A stretch of DNA of 64,000 nucleotides from Pseudomonas multiresinivorans. GTDB lineage: Bacteria; Pseudomonadota; Gammaproteobacteria; Pseudomonadales; Pseudomonadaceae. Every line of letters begins with the position of its first letter. Position 1 is the stretch's first letter. Under the pieces are notes generated by a model that saw only the letters and a list, made by a program, of their open reading frames with translations, had not been told where the DNA came from and searched no databases. The stretch covers positions 4,526,001 through 4,590,000 of the forward strand of contig NZ_CP048833.1 of NCBI RefSeq assembly GCF_012971725.1. Direction: 5' to 3'. The position numbers were made by a program, and so were the translations under genes. Below are positions 26,700 through 34,904 of this stretch, piece by piece.

Positions 26700-27782
26700 T
26701 TATTGTTGTTCTGTCAGCTCGGCGCCGGTCGCCGAAGCCAGGTGGATACCGCCCTGGCCGACCAGCACCAGGTTGCCATTGCCGGCCGCGCTCACGCCCG
26801 CGAGGGACAGGCGATCCGGACGGTTGACGACGCTGAAGCTGACGCCGTCGTCCTTGCTCTCCAGCACGCTGCCGCCGTGGCCGACGACGACGATGGTGCC
26901 GTCATCGAGCAGGCTGCCTTCGGAGAGGCCGAACTCCAGCTCGCCGCCGTTGGCGGTGGGCAGGCTGACCTGTTGCCAGGTGCTGCCGAAATCGGTGGAG
27001 CGGAACAGGTGGCCACGCAGGCCATAGGCGAGGACGGTGCCTGCCTGGGTGGTGCCGGTGGCGCCGAACAACGAACCCTCGTAGGGGCCCTGGAGTTTTT
27101 CCCAGGTCTCGCCCCAGTCCTTGGAGCGGAACATGCTGCCCGCCTCGCCGACCACGAACAGGCCGGAATCCTTCACCGCCGTGATGGCGTTGAGGTGGTA
27201 CTGGTCTTCGTTGTCCAGGCGATCGCTGACGTCTTCCCAGCTCTTGCCGCCATCGGTGGTTTCCAGCAGCGCGCCATAGGCGCCCACGGCCACACCGTGG
27301 TTCTCGTCCTGGAACCAGATATCCAGCAGCGGCGCTTCGCGCTTGAGGTCCTCGAACTGGCGCACCCAGGTGGTGCCGCCATCGGTGGTGGCCAGGACCT
27401 GGGCGTCATGGCCGACGGCCCAGCCCTTCTTGTCGTTGACGAAGAACACCGAGGTCAGCAGCTGGCGGGTCGGCACGGTGGCCTGGGTCCAGCTCTTGCC
27501 GGCGTCGTCGGAATAGAGGATGTGCCCGTGGTCCCCCACCGCGACTAGCCGCTTGCCGGCATGGGCGATGCTCAGCAGCAGGCTGCTGGAGGCCTTGGCG
27601 GACATGATCGAGTTGGCATCGCTGGCGGCATCCGTTGCGGCAACGGCATGCAGCGGAGCCAGGGACATCATCAGGAAGGAAAACGCGCCGAGCAGGGAAA
27701 TCGACTTGCGCGACATCGGGAAGGAGCTTCGCACTCCCGATACGGGCTGCTCGCTCGAAGTGCGCCACAGGGGCTCACGCAT
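26700..27782 (-). CDS. YCF48/BNR-repeat beta-propeller protein (photosystem II stability factor-like)
   Basis: 360 residues from ATG 27782 with AGAGG/AAAGG upstream. An alternative ATG at 27716 (MSRKSISLLGAF) starts right at a classical signal peptide but lacks a good ribosome-binding site. Sequence repeats of the type WxxVGxxGxILxSxDGGxSW occur about six times (LYSDDAGKSWTQ, LATTDGGTTWVR, LETTDGGKSWED, FRSKDWGETWEK, FRSTDFGSTWQQ), giving a beta-propeller. YCF48 (HCF136) acts as an assembly factor in photosynthetic organisms. Here it is paired with an RND transporter, so a periplasmic partner of it is likely. A sigma-70-like promoter lies at 27829-27858. Confidence 0.85.
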   Translation of the reverse strand: MREPLWRTSSEQPVSGVRSSFPMSRKSISLLGAFSFLMMSLAPLHAVAATDAASDANSIMSAKASSSLLLSIAHAGKRLVAVGDHGHILYSDDAGKSWTQATVPTRQLLTSVFFVNDKKGWAVGHDAQVLATTDGGTTWVRQFEDLKREAPLLDIWFQDENHGVAVGAYGALLETTDGGKSWEDVSDRLDNEDQYHLNAITAVKDSGLFVVGEAGSMFRSKDWGETWEKLQGPYEGSLFGATGTTQAGTVLAYGLRGHLFRSTDFGSTWQQVSLPTANGGELEFGLSEGSLLDDGTIVVVGHGGSVLESKDDGVSFSVVNRPDRLSLAGVSAAGNGNLVLVGQGGIHLASATGAELTEQQ

Positions 27783-27828
27783 ATGCCTTTACCTCTTTTT
27801 CTTATGCAGGCGGTATGTAGTTTGGAGC

Positions 27829-27858
27829 TATATAGCCAGCCTTTTCCGAGGCTGACAA
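27829..27858 (-). promoter_or_regulatory. Sigma-70-like promoter of the YCF48-RND unit
   Basis: On the minus strand, -35 TTGTCA at 27858-27853 and -10 TATATA at 27834-27829 are separated by 18 bases. The -10 is about 45 bases before the ATG at 27782. Spacing is one base over optimum. No other convincing promoter was seen in this gap. Confidence 0.5.
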
Positions 27859-28006
27859 TTAACGGCACGTTATCTTTTGTTAAGCCCGGAGCGCCTCACT
27901 CGAAAGGATGAGTGCATTTGGCCACCTCATCCGAAAGGCGCGCTGCTGGGGGCTTCCAGCGGGTGGAGCGGTAACACTTTTACTCCCTCACGCTTTCACG
28001 CAGGCA

Positions 28007-28032
28007 TAAAAAAGCCCCGCCAAGGCGGGGCT
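28007..28032 (-). terminator. Terminator hairpin (second of two after DUF1329)
   Basis: Perfect 9-base arms AGCCCCGCC (28013-28021) and GGCGGGGCT (28024-28032), with six A on the plus strand just before it, so it terminates minus-strand transcripts. It lies about 170 bases after the DUF1329 stop, beyond the REP. It may be a back-up stop for the DUF1302-DUF1329 transcript. Confidence 0.75.
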
Positions 28033-28038
28033 CTTCCT

Positions 28039-28130
28039 GTAGGAGCGAGCTTGCTCGCGAACCCGCCCAGCCCCAGCGCTGCCGGTTGATGCGTTCGCGA
28101 GCAAGGACTGGGCGTCCCCCTCGGTCCTAC
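28039..28130. repeat. REP inverted-repeat pair, copy 4 (degenerate)
   Basis: The left arm (GTAGGAGCGAGCTTGCTCGC) is intact. The right arm is interrupted: GTTCGCGAGCAAG is followed by about 16 bases of unrelated sequence before TCCTAC. It sits between two tandem terminators. Confidence 0.75.
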
Positions 28131-28159
28131 AGGTCCTGGCGTTTTTTCTGTCACCAATG

Positions 28160-28186
28160 AAAAAACCCGCCGAAGGGCGGGCTCTT
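28160..28186 (-). terminator. Rho-independent terminator after the DUF1329 gene
   Basis: CCCGCC - GAAG - GGCGGG at 28166-28181, with a run of A on the plus side (28160-28165), i.e. a T run for minus-strand transcripts. It starts about 20 bases after the DUF1329 stop. Confidence 0.85.
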
Positions 28187-28203
28187 TCAGGCATGACACG
28201 AAC

Positions 28204-29571
28204 TCAACGAGTGCCGCGGCGACGCAGTGCGGACGGGCTGAAGTAAGAGTCGTCCGGTACGGCCTGACTGAAGTCGATGGTGGTCGGCTCTTCGTTGTCC
28301 AGGTTCTGTACGTGGTAGCGACGGGCCTGCAGGTCGTGGAAGGTATCCAGAGCGGTCCAGGTGGTGGGCAGCTCGTAGTAGTTCTTCAGGTAGGCCAGCG
28401 ACACGCGCCACAGCTCACCACGGCCGTCGTACTGATCCACTTCGGCGGCGCCCCAGCTGTCTTCGTCCAGGAACAGCACGCGCTTGGAGTAGATGTGGCG
28501 CGAGCCCGGCTTCAGGGTGCCCTCGACGACCCACACGCGGTGCAGTTCATAGCGGGTGTATTTCGGGTTCAGGTGGCTGGGGGTCAGCAGATCCTTGTAC
28601 TTAACCTCAGGGCTGGAAACCTTGTAGTTGTTGTACGGGATGTACATTTCCTTCTTGCCGATCAGCTTCCAGTCGTAGCGATCCGGCGAGCCGTTGAACA
28701 TGTCGGTGTCGTCGGCGGTACGCAGGCCGTCGGCAGCAGCGATCGGCGTGTCGTAGGCCAGGTTCGGCGCACGACGCACGCGGCGCTGGCCGGCGTTGTA
28801 GCCCCAGGCCTGACGCGGCTCCTTGACCTGATCGAGGGTCTCGTGGACCAGTGCGGCACCGCCGGCCAGGCGAGCCGGGCTCTTGGTGAACGACAGGTAG
28901 TAGAACAGCAGGTTGTTCAGGTTCGAGAAGCTGTTGCCCTGGATGTAGTACTTGAACAGCGCTTCCTGCTGCGAGGTCACCAGCGAGTAGTCGCCGTTGC
29001 GCTGCACCGCCACTTCGGAGGCGCGACGCACGATGTAGGTACCACGGTAGCGGGCGATGTGGTTCCACACCGCTTCCACACCGCTCTGCGGGATCGGGAA
29101 CGGCACGCCGCCAAAGGCATCGACGAAACCGTTGCCGCCCTCGGCCAGCTTGGCGCTGGTGGCGTTCTTCAGGGTGTTGCCATAGACCCACTGCGGCGCC
29201 GAACCACTGCGGCGGCTCGGGTACACCGGCATCTGGAAGGTGTCTGGGTAGGTGGCGAACAGAGCCAGGGTGCCGGGGGTCAGGTTGGCCTTGTACTGGT
29301 CCAGGTTCGCCTTGGTGATGGTGTACAGCGGCTTGTCGGCAGCGAACGGGTCGATATGGTGCTGGCCCGGTTTGTAGCCGGCCGGGGCCTGGGTGATGCC
29401 GCCGGTCCAGGCGGGAATGGTGCCGGCGGCGTTGCCGGCCTTCTCCGCGCCCATCGGGGTCAGGGTCGATTGCAGCTTGGCCGCATCCTGCGGGGAAACC
29501 GCCGCCAGGGCGCTGCCGGCGGACAGGGCCAGGGCCACTGCGGCGCCGACCAGGGTACGCATGTTGCGCAT
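28204..29571 (-). CDS. DUF1329 family outer-envelope protein
   Basis: 455 residues from ATG 29571 (MRNMRTLVGAAVALALSAGS), with GGAG 11 bases upstream. A signal peptide ends near residue 24. It carries DUF1329 features along the whole length, such as NLNNLLFYYLSFTKSPARLAGG and KKEMYIPYNNYKVSS. Its fold resembles LolB/LppX-type lipid-handling proteins by structure prediction in the family, but that was not tested here. It follows the DUF1302 gene by 63 bases and almost always travels with it; both often flank RND (MMPL) transporters. A start at 29622 would add 17 charged residues in front of the signal peptide. Confidence 0.9.
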   Translation of the reverse strand: MRNMRTLVGAAVALALSAGSALAAVSPQDAAKLQSTLTPMGAEKAGNAAGTIPAWTGGITQAPAGYKPGQHHIDPFAADKPLYTITKANLDQYKANLTPGTLALFATYPDTFQMPVYPSRRSGSAPQWVYGNTLKNATSAKLAEGGNGFVDAFGGVPFPIPQSGVEAVWNHIARYRGTYIVRRASEVAVQRNGDYSLVTSQQEALFKYYIQGNSFSNLNNLLFYYLSFTKSPARLAGGAALVHETLDQVKEPRQAWGYNAGQRRVRRAPNLAYDTPIAAADGLRTADDTDMFNGSPDRYDWKLIGKKEMYIPYNNYKVSSPEVKYKDLLTPSHLNPKYTRYELHRVWVVEGTLKPGSRHIYSKRVLFLDEDSWGAAEVDQYDGRGELWRVSLAYLKNYYELPTTWTALDTFHDLQARRYHVQNLDNEEPTTIDFSQAVPDDSYFSPSALRRRGTR

Positions 29572-29634
29572 GTTGCTTCTCCGTGAGGCGCGTGCGGCGG
29601 GTACTACTGAATCCCGCCGCACGCTTGTCGTTAT

Positions 29635-31602
29635 TTAGAAGGAGTACTTGACGTTGAAGCCGACGTTGTCGCGGTCGCGGCCGGCGTTGTTCTGCCCGGC
29701 GCCGTAGAACTCGGTGTACTGCAGTTCCGCTTCCAGGGCGTTCAGGTAGGTCGCCTTGACGCCCAGGGTGTAGGCCTTGCGGCCTTCGATGAAGTTGCCG
29801 GTCTGGTAGGAGTTGCCTTCGAAGTCGTCCTTGTAGACGGCATAGGGCGAGACGTTCACGCCGGCAAACACGTCGTTCCAGGTACCCGAGAGCAGCAGGG
29901 TGTAGCCGTAGGCGTTCTTGTTCACCTGATCATCACGGTCGTAGCCGGAGATGTAGGCGCCGTTGCCACGGCCGGAGTAGTAGCGGGTGCTGCCGTCATA
30001 CGCGGTGTACTGCAGATCGCTGCCGCGCAGGTGTTCGGAAGCCAGTTCCGCCACGCCCATCAGCGAGTCGAAGGACAGCGACGGGCCGAAGTTGTAGATG
30101 GTGCCCAGCGAGGTGTTGAAGGCCTCGACGCGCTCGTAGTTGTGGATCTGGTCGCGAATCGAGACGTCACCACCACCGATGTTCACAGTCTTGCCGCTGG
30201 CCAGCGCCGGGGCCTGGACCAGCAGGTCGCCGAGCAGGTCGTTGGTGGTGGCGATGCCGATCGGCAGGTTCGGGCGGTAGGCCAGCTCACCGAACACCGA
30301 GGCGTCGCCTACGGTGGTGTTGAAGCTGAAGCCGTACATGCGGATGTTTTCCACATATTCACGGCGGGCGTTGACCTGGTTGGCGACGTCCACGGAGGTC
30401 GCGCCGTTCACCAGGCTCAGCACCTGGCCGGCCAGGGCGTTGCCGCTGCCTGCGGCGCTCACCAGCTGGTCGTAGGAGGTGAAGCCACCGACGCCGGCGA
30501 GCTGGTCGAGATCCACGCCAGCGTAGTCGCTGTTCAGGTCGGCGTAGATGGTCGGCTCTTTGGAGTGGTAGTTGACGAAGTAGAAGCCGAACTCGGTGGA
30601 GTTCAGTTCTTCAGCCACGTAGTGGAAGGCCACACCGAACTGACCATCGTTCTTGGCGTTGATGTCCTTGCCGACGTTGGCGACTTTGAACACACCGTTG
30701 GAATCCAGGTACTGGGTACCCTGCAGACCGCCTACGTGGGCAGCGGACAGTTGCGGGTAGAGGCTCTGGAACAGCGGATTGGAAAGCGCGCCGACCGTGG
30801 TGTAGGCAGTGTTGCCGCCATCGGCGAACAGGTCGGTCTCGGAGAAGAAGGTGCCGACCGGGTCGATGCGGGTCTCTTTCCAGTTCCACTGGTAGAAGGT
30901 GTCCATCGACAGGTTGTCGGTCAGGCCGATGTTGAAGCTCACGGCTTCGACAGGCATCAGCACTTCCTTCAGCTCGGAGCCCGGCAGGCGGAATTTGGCG
31001 GCGTCCACCGGGTTGGTGGTGTTCACACCACCACGGTAAAAGATGCCCTCGCCCCAGTTGAATACCTGGCGGCCCAAACGCGCGGTCAGCGGGTGATCGG
31101 CCACGTCCCAGTTGCCGTAGACGTAGGCATCGAGGATCTCGGCGCGGTTGCCGGAAGCATCGCGGGTCTCGCTGGTGAAGCGGTCGCTGTTCGGATAGGT
31201 CTGGCTCGGCTGCGCCGGATGGTTGTTGTCGTAGTAGTCGTTGCGCTTGTCCATGATCTGGGTGTCATAGAAAGCCGAGCCGCGTACGAACAGGCCGTAG
31301 TTCTTGTAAGTCGCTTCCAGGTCGGAAGTGATCTTGTACACCTCGGAAACCAGGCCAGTGTTGAAGTTGCGGTTGCCGTCGTTACCGTTGATGTCGTTGT
31401 TGGTCTTGTCCTGGCCCTGCACGCGCCACAGCGCGCCGTAGGACACGGTGCTGTCCAGCGAGCCGGTGACTTCGTTGTCGAGGAAGCTGAACTCGACCGC
31501 CGCTGCCTGGGCAGACATCAGCAGGGGCAGGATGCCGGCCAGGGCGAAACCGGCACGAGCAGGCGCATAACGCAAGACGGGCTTGCGAACTGGGATTTCC
31601 AT
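29635..31602 (-). CDS. DUF1302 family outer-membrane beta-barrel protein
   Basis: 655 residues. A signal peptide (about 36 residues, ending AQAAA) is followed by repeated alternating hydrophobic/polar strands with aromatic girdles and ends with ...FNVKYSF, the terminal phenylalanine typical of outer-membrane barrels recognised by BamA. The gene is first in a unit with DUF1329. The family is linked by context to degradation of apolar compounds (steroids, terpenoids, long-chain alcohols). A strong sigma-54 promoter match lies 170 bases upstream. Ribosome-binding site GGAGTGAG precedes the ATG at 31602. Confidence 0.9.
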   Translation of the reverse strand: MEIPVRKPVLRYAPARAGFALAGILPLLMSAQAAAVEFSFLDNEVTGSLDSTVSYGALWRVQGQDKTNNDINGNDGNRNFNTGLVSEVYKITSDLEATYKNYGLFVRGSAFYDTQIMDKRNDYYDNNHPAQPSQTYPNSDRFTSETRDASGNRAEILDAYVYGNWDVADHPLTARLGRQVFNWGEGIFYRGGVNTTNPVDAAKFRLPGSELKEVLMPVEAVSFNIGLTDNLSMDTFYQWNWKETRIDPVGTFFSETDLFADGGNTAYTTVGALSNPLFQSLYPQLSAAHVGGLQGTQYLDSNGVFKVANVGKDINAKNDGQFGVAFHYVAEELNSTEFGFYFVNYHSKEPTIYADLNSDYAGVDLDQLAGVGGFTSYDQLVSAAGSGNALAGQVLSLVNGATSVDVANQVNARREYVENIRMYGFSFNTTVGDASVFGELAYRPNLPIGIATTNDLLGDLLVQAPALASGKTVNIGGGDVSIRDQIHNYERVEAFNTSLGTIYNFGPSLSFDSLMGVAELASEHLRGSDLQYTAYDGSTRYYSGRGNGAYISGYDRDDQVNKNAYGYTLLLSGTWNDVFAGVNVSPYAVYKDDFEGNSYQTGNFIEGRKAYTLGVKATYLNALEAELQYTEFYGAGQNNAGRDRDNVGFNVKYSF

Positions 31603-31773
31603 TAGGACTCACTCCATGGACTGATCATTCTTTAGCGGCGCCGCCAGTGCGCGGTACGCCTTGTCAGCCGTTATTCCACGGCCTTGTTGTCGTCGATCTG
31701 AAGGAAACTCCCCCAAGGTGCTCGACACGCCCCCCGACCCAATGGCCAGGCAAAGGCTAAGCGGGGTCCGCAG

Positions 31774-31789
31774 TGCAACCCCGGTGCCA
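31774..31789 (-). promoter_or_regulatory. Sigma-54 (RpoN) promoter of the DUF1302-DUF1329 unit
   Basis: On the minus strand TGGCACCGGGGTTGCA matches the -24/-12 consensus (TGGCAC-N5-TTGCA), including the invariant GG and GC with exactly 10 bases between. The only weak position is a C after the -24 block. It is 172 bases upstream of the DUF1302 ATG. RpoN promoters need an enhancer-binding protein; a repeat array about 95-155 bases upstream (31882-31930) fits as its binding site. Confidence 0.72.
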
Positions 31790-31881
31790 AGAGCACCAAT
31801 AACCGGATTCTGCTTACAAAAAATAAAGATTCAGCGCGCTACTTTTTGTGACTGGTCATTCACTGATCAAATCCGGTGGCC

Positions 31882-31930
31882 GATTGCGCCATTCGCCGCC
31901 CCTGATGGCGCAATCCGCCCCTGAAGGCGC
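31882..31930. promoter_or_regulatory. Inverted and direct repeat array upstream of the sigma-54 promoter
   Basis: Perfect 10-base inverted repeat GATTGCGCCA (31882-31891) and TGGCGCAATC (31906-31915) with a 14-base centre. Overlapping it, a 16-base direct repeat CCGCCCCTGATGGCGC (31896-31911) recurs as CCGCCCCTGAAGGCGC (31915-31930), one mismatch. The distance to the RpoN site (about 95 bases) suits an enhancer. A role as the end of the pepN transcript is less likely because the pepN terminator is at 32007-32043. Confidence 0.5.
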
Positions 31931-32006
31931 GACGCAGACACTTCGAGCTTTTTGCCTCAATACCGCAAAGCGATAAGAGCGATATCGATTAATTTCGATA
32001 GGTAAC

Positions 32007-32043
32007 AAAAAGGTGTTACCAACAAATGTTGGTAACACCTTTT
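32007..32043. terminator. Long perfect terminator hairpin after pepN
   Basis: 17-base perfect arms (32008-32024 and 32027-32043), core GGTGTTACCAACA, loop of 2 bases, A run on one side and T run on the other. It terminates pepN transcription (minus strand, stop about 40 bases away). Confidence 0.85.
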
Positions 32044-32082
32044 CGACCAGTGCCGGTGCCCGGATCGGGCTCGGCGGAGGGA

Positions 32083-34755
32083 TCAGGCGAGGCTTTTGCT
32101 CACCACTTCGTACACATCGCTGGACAGCTCGCCGGACGCCAGAATGCGCTCCAGTTCTGCCTTCATCAGCGCCTGGCGCTCAGGCGCGTATTTGCGCCAG
32201 CGGGTCAGCGGCGTCAGCAGGCGCGAGGCGATCTGCGGATTGAGCGCGTTGAGGGTGATGATCTGGTCCGCGAGGAAGCGGTAGCCGGCGCCATCTGCAC
32301 GGTGGAAGTTGATCGCGTTCTGGTTGGCGAAGGCGCCGATCAGGGCGCGGATCTTGTTCGGGTTCTTCAGTGTGAAGGCCGGATGGCTCATCAGAGCCTG
32401 TACGCGCTCCAGCCCGCCCGGCAGGGTGCAGCCGGCCTGGACGCTGAACCACTGATCCATCACCAGCGGGTCATCCTTGAAGTAGTCGGCGAACATCGCC
32501 AGCGCCTCGGCCTTCTCCTTGTCGAAGGAAGAGTTGACCAGCACCGCGAGCGCGGTCAGGCGCTCGGTCATGTTGTCGCAATCCTTGTACTGCTCCTGGC
32601 AGGCGGCGAGCACTTCGGCCTTGCCGCTCTGGATCAGGTAGGACAGCGCAATGTTCTGCAGGCTGCGGCGGGCAATGTGCGAAGCCTCGGCTACGTAGGC
32701 GGTCTCGCGGGACTGCTTGCGGTTGACCTGGTAACGCTCCCACAGCTGTTCGTGCAGCGCCGTGCCGATCTCCTGGCGGGCGAACTCACGGGCCGCGTGG
32801 ATCGCCTCGACATCAGCCACTTCGCTGATCTCGGTGAGGTAGGCCTCGCTGGGCAGCGAGAGCATCTCGGCGACCATGGCCTGGTCCAGGCCGGTGTCCA
32901 GCAGCAGGGTGCGGAAGGCGGTGATCAGACGTTGGTCGAGCACCAGCTTCTCGCCACGCTGATGCTGGCCGATCAATTCCTGCAGAACCTGCACGGACAA
33001 CTGCTGGCCGGCTTCCCAGCGATTGAAGCCGTCCTCATCAAACTGCATGAGGAACATCAGCTGGTCGCGGTCGTAGGGGAAGCTCAGCTTCACCGGCGCG
33101 GAGAAACCACGCAGCAGCGACGGCAACGGCTTCTCGGCGAGGCCGACGAAGGTGAAGGACTGTTCGGCCTCGGTGACCTGCAGCACACGGTCGCTGCCAT
33201 GGGCGTGTTCTTCGCCCTTGAGGCGCAGCGACAAGGCGTTGCCCAGCTTGTCGATCAGGCCCATCTGCACCGGGATGACGAAGGGCAGCTTCTCGCTCTG
33301 CCCCGGCGTCGCCGGGCAGCTCTGGCGGAAGGTCAGGGTGTAGCTCTGCGCGGCAGCGTCATAGCTCTCCTCCACCGCCAGGCGCGGAGTACCGGACTGG
33401 CTGTACCAGCGCTTGAACTGGGTCAGGTCGACGCCGTTGGCGTCTTCCATGGCCTTGACGAAATCGTCGCAGGTCACGGCCTGGCCGTCGTGGCGCTCGA
33501 AGTACAGGTCGGTGCCCTTGCGGAAGCCATCGGCGCCCAGCAGGGTGTGGATCATGCGGACGACTTCCGAACCCTTCTCGTAGACGGTCAGGGTGTAGAA
33601 GTTGGAAATCTCGATGAAGGAATCCGGGCGCACCGGGTGCGCCATCGGGCCGGCGTCCTCGGCGAACTGGTTGGTGCGCAGGAAGGCCACGTCCTCGACG
33701 CGCTTGACGGTGCGCGAGTTCATGTCGGCGGAGAACTCGCTGTCGCGGAACACGGTGAAGCCTTCCTTGAGCGACAGCTGGAACCAGTCGCGGCAGGTCA
33801 CGCGGTTGCCCGACCAGTTGTGGAAGTACTCGTGGGCAACCACGCCTTCGACGCGCTGGTGCGCGGCGTCGGTGGCTGTCTCGGCCTTGGCCAGCACGCA
33901 GCTGGAGTTGAAGATGTTGAGGCCCTTGTTCTCCATGGCGCCCATGTTGAAGTCGTTCACCGCGACGATCATGAAGATGTCCAGGTCGTACTCGCGACCG
34001 TAGACCTTCTCGTCCCAGCGCATGGAGTTCTTCAGGCTGTCCATGGCGTGCTGGCACTTGTCGATGTTCTCCGGCTCGACATAGATGCGCAGGGTGACTT
34101 CGCGCTCGCTCAGGGTGGTGAACTGGTCTTCCACGCACCAGAGGTCACCGGCGACCAGGGCGAACAGGTAGGCCGGCTTCTTGAACGGGTCCTGCCAGGT
34201 CGCCCAGTGACGGCCGCCCTCTTCCGAGCCGCTGGCCACCGGATTGCCGTTGGAGAGGAGCACCGGGTACTGGTGTTGCTCGGCCGACAGGGTGGTGGTG
34301 AAGCTGCTCATCACGTCCGGGCGGTCGAGGTAGTAGGTGATCTTGCGGAAGCCCTCGGCCTCGCACTGGGTGCAGAACATCTTGCCGGACTTGTACAGGC
34401 CTTCCAGCGCGGTGTTGCTTTCCGGGTGGATGCGCACGGTGCTGTCGACGGTGAAGGTCGTCGCCGTCGGCTGCAGGGTCAGGTGGTTCTCATCGAGCTG
34501 GTACTGGCCGGCTTCAAGGGCCTGGTCATCCAGCGCCACCGACAGCAGCTCCAGCTGCTGGCCGTCGAGCACCAGGGGCGGCAGGCCGTCGCCCGGAGCG
34601 CCGGCCGCACGATCCGGGTTGCGGCGCATCACCAGCTGGGCGTGGACCAGGGTGTGGTCCTCGTACAGCTCGAAGGTCAGGTTGGTCTCGTCGATCAGGT
34701 ACTCGGGCGCCTGATAATCCTTGAGGTAGATGACTTTCGGTTGCTCGGTACGCAT
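32083..34755 (-). CDS. pepN: Aminopeptidase N (M1 family)
   Basis: 890 residues, usual length for the gammaproteobacterial enzyme. It is a cytoplasmic zinc aminopeptidase that removes N-terminal residues from peptides. Visible motifs: the exopeptidase signature GAMENKG near residue 265 and the zinc site HEYFHNW with the second glutamate in LKEGFTVFRD (near 303-330). The start MRTEQPKVIYLKDYQAPEY is family-typical. The following DUF2797 gene is about 150 bases upstream on the same strand and has its own transcript or joins this one. Confidence 0.97.
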   Translation of the reverse strand: MRTEQPKVIYLKDYQAPEYLIDETNLTFELYEDHTLVHAQLVMRRNPDRAAGAPGDGLPPLVLDGQQLELLSVALDDQALEAGQYQLDENHLTLQPTATTFTVDSTVRIHPESNTALEGLYKSGKMFCTQCEAEGFRKITYYLDRPDVMSSFTTTLSAEQHQYPVLLSNGNPVASGSEEGGRHWATWQDPFKKPAYLFALVAGDLWCVEDQFTTLSEREVTLRIYVEPENIDKCQHAMDSLKNSMRWDEKVYGREYDLDIFMIVAVNDFNMGAMENKGLNIFNSSCVLAKAETATDAAHQRVEGVVAHEYFHNWSGNRVTCRDWFQLSLKEGFTVFRDSEFSADMNSRTVKRVEDVAFLRTNQFAEDAGPMAHPVRPDSFIEISNFYTLTVYEKGSEVVRMIHTLLGADGFRKGTDLYFERHDGQAVTCDDFVKAMEDANGVDLTQFKRWYSQSGTPRLAVEESYDAAAQSYTLTFRQSCPATPGQSEKLPFVIPVQMGLIDKLGNALSLRLKGEEHAHGSDRVLQVTEAEQSFTFVGLAEKPLPSLLRGFSAPVKLSFPYDRDQLMFLMQFDEDGFNRWEAGQQLSVQVLQELIGQHQRGEKLVLDQRLITAFRTLLLDTGLDQAMVAEMLSLPSEAYLTEISEVADVEAIHAAREFARQEIGTALHEQLWERYQVNRKQSRETAYVAEASHIARRSLQNIALSYLIQSGKAEVLAACQEQYKDCDNMTERLTALAVLVNSSFDKEKAEALAMFADYFKDDPLVMDQWFSVQAGCTLPGGLERVQALMSHPAFTLKNPNKIRALIGAFANQNAINFHRADGAGYRFLADQIITLNALNPQIASRLLTPLTRWRKYAPERQALMKAELERILASGELSSDVYEVVSKSLA

Positions 34756-34904
34756 GGCTTTTGGCCCCTTGGCAGGCGGCCGGCGCGGTGGGCCGGCCGG
34801 AGGAATCTGGTACTGACTCTAGCGAGCTAGAGCGAAGCGGGCGAGTCGCGCACGCATCTATCCGTAGATGCTTGCCAACAGCCGGAAATTCAATGCAGGT
34901 GCGA

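Larger units (their letters stand above)
31603..32082. other. Intergenic region between DUF1302 gene and pepN (480 bases)
   Basis: Holds the RpoN promoter (31774-31789), the repeat array (31882-31930) and the pepN terminator (32007-32043). A further near-palindrome, TGACTGGTCA, is at about 31850-31860. No gene. Confidence 0.7.

Noticed and set aside
32026..34830. Long open frame opposite pepN
   Set aside because: Same reason: mirror of high-GC third positions; it would begin in the pepN terminator hairpin.
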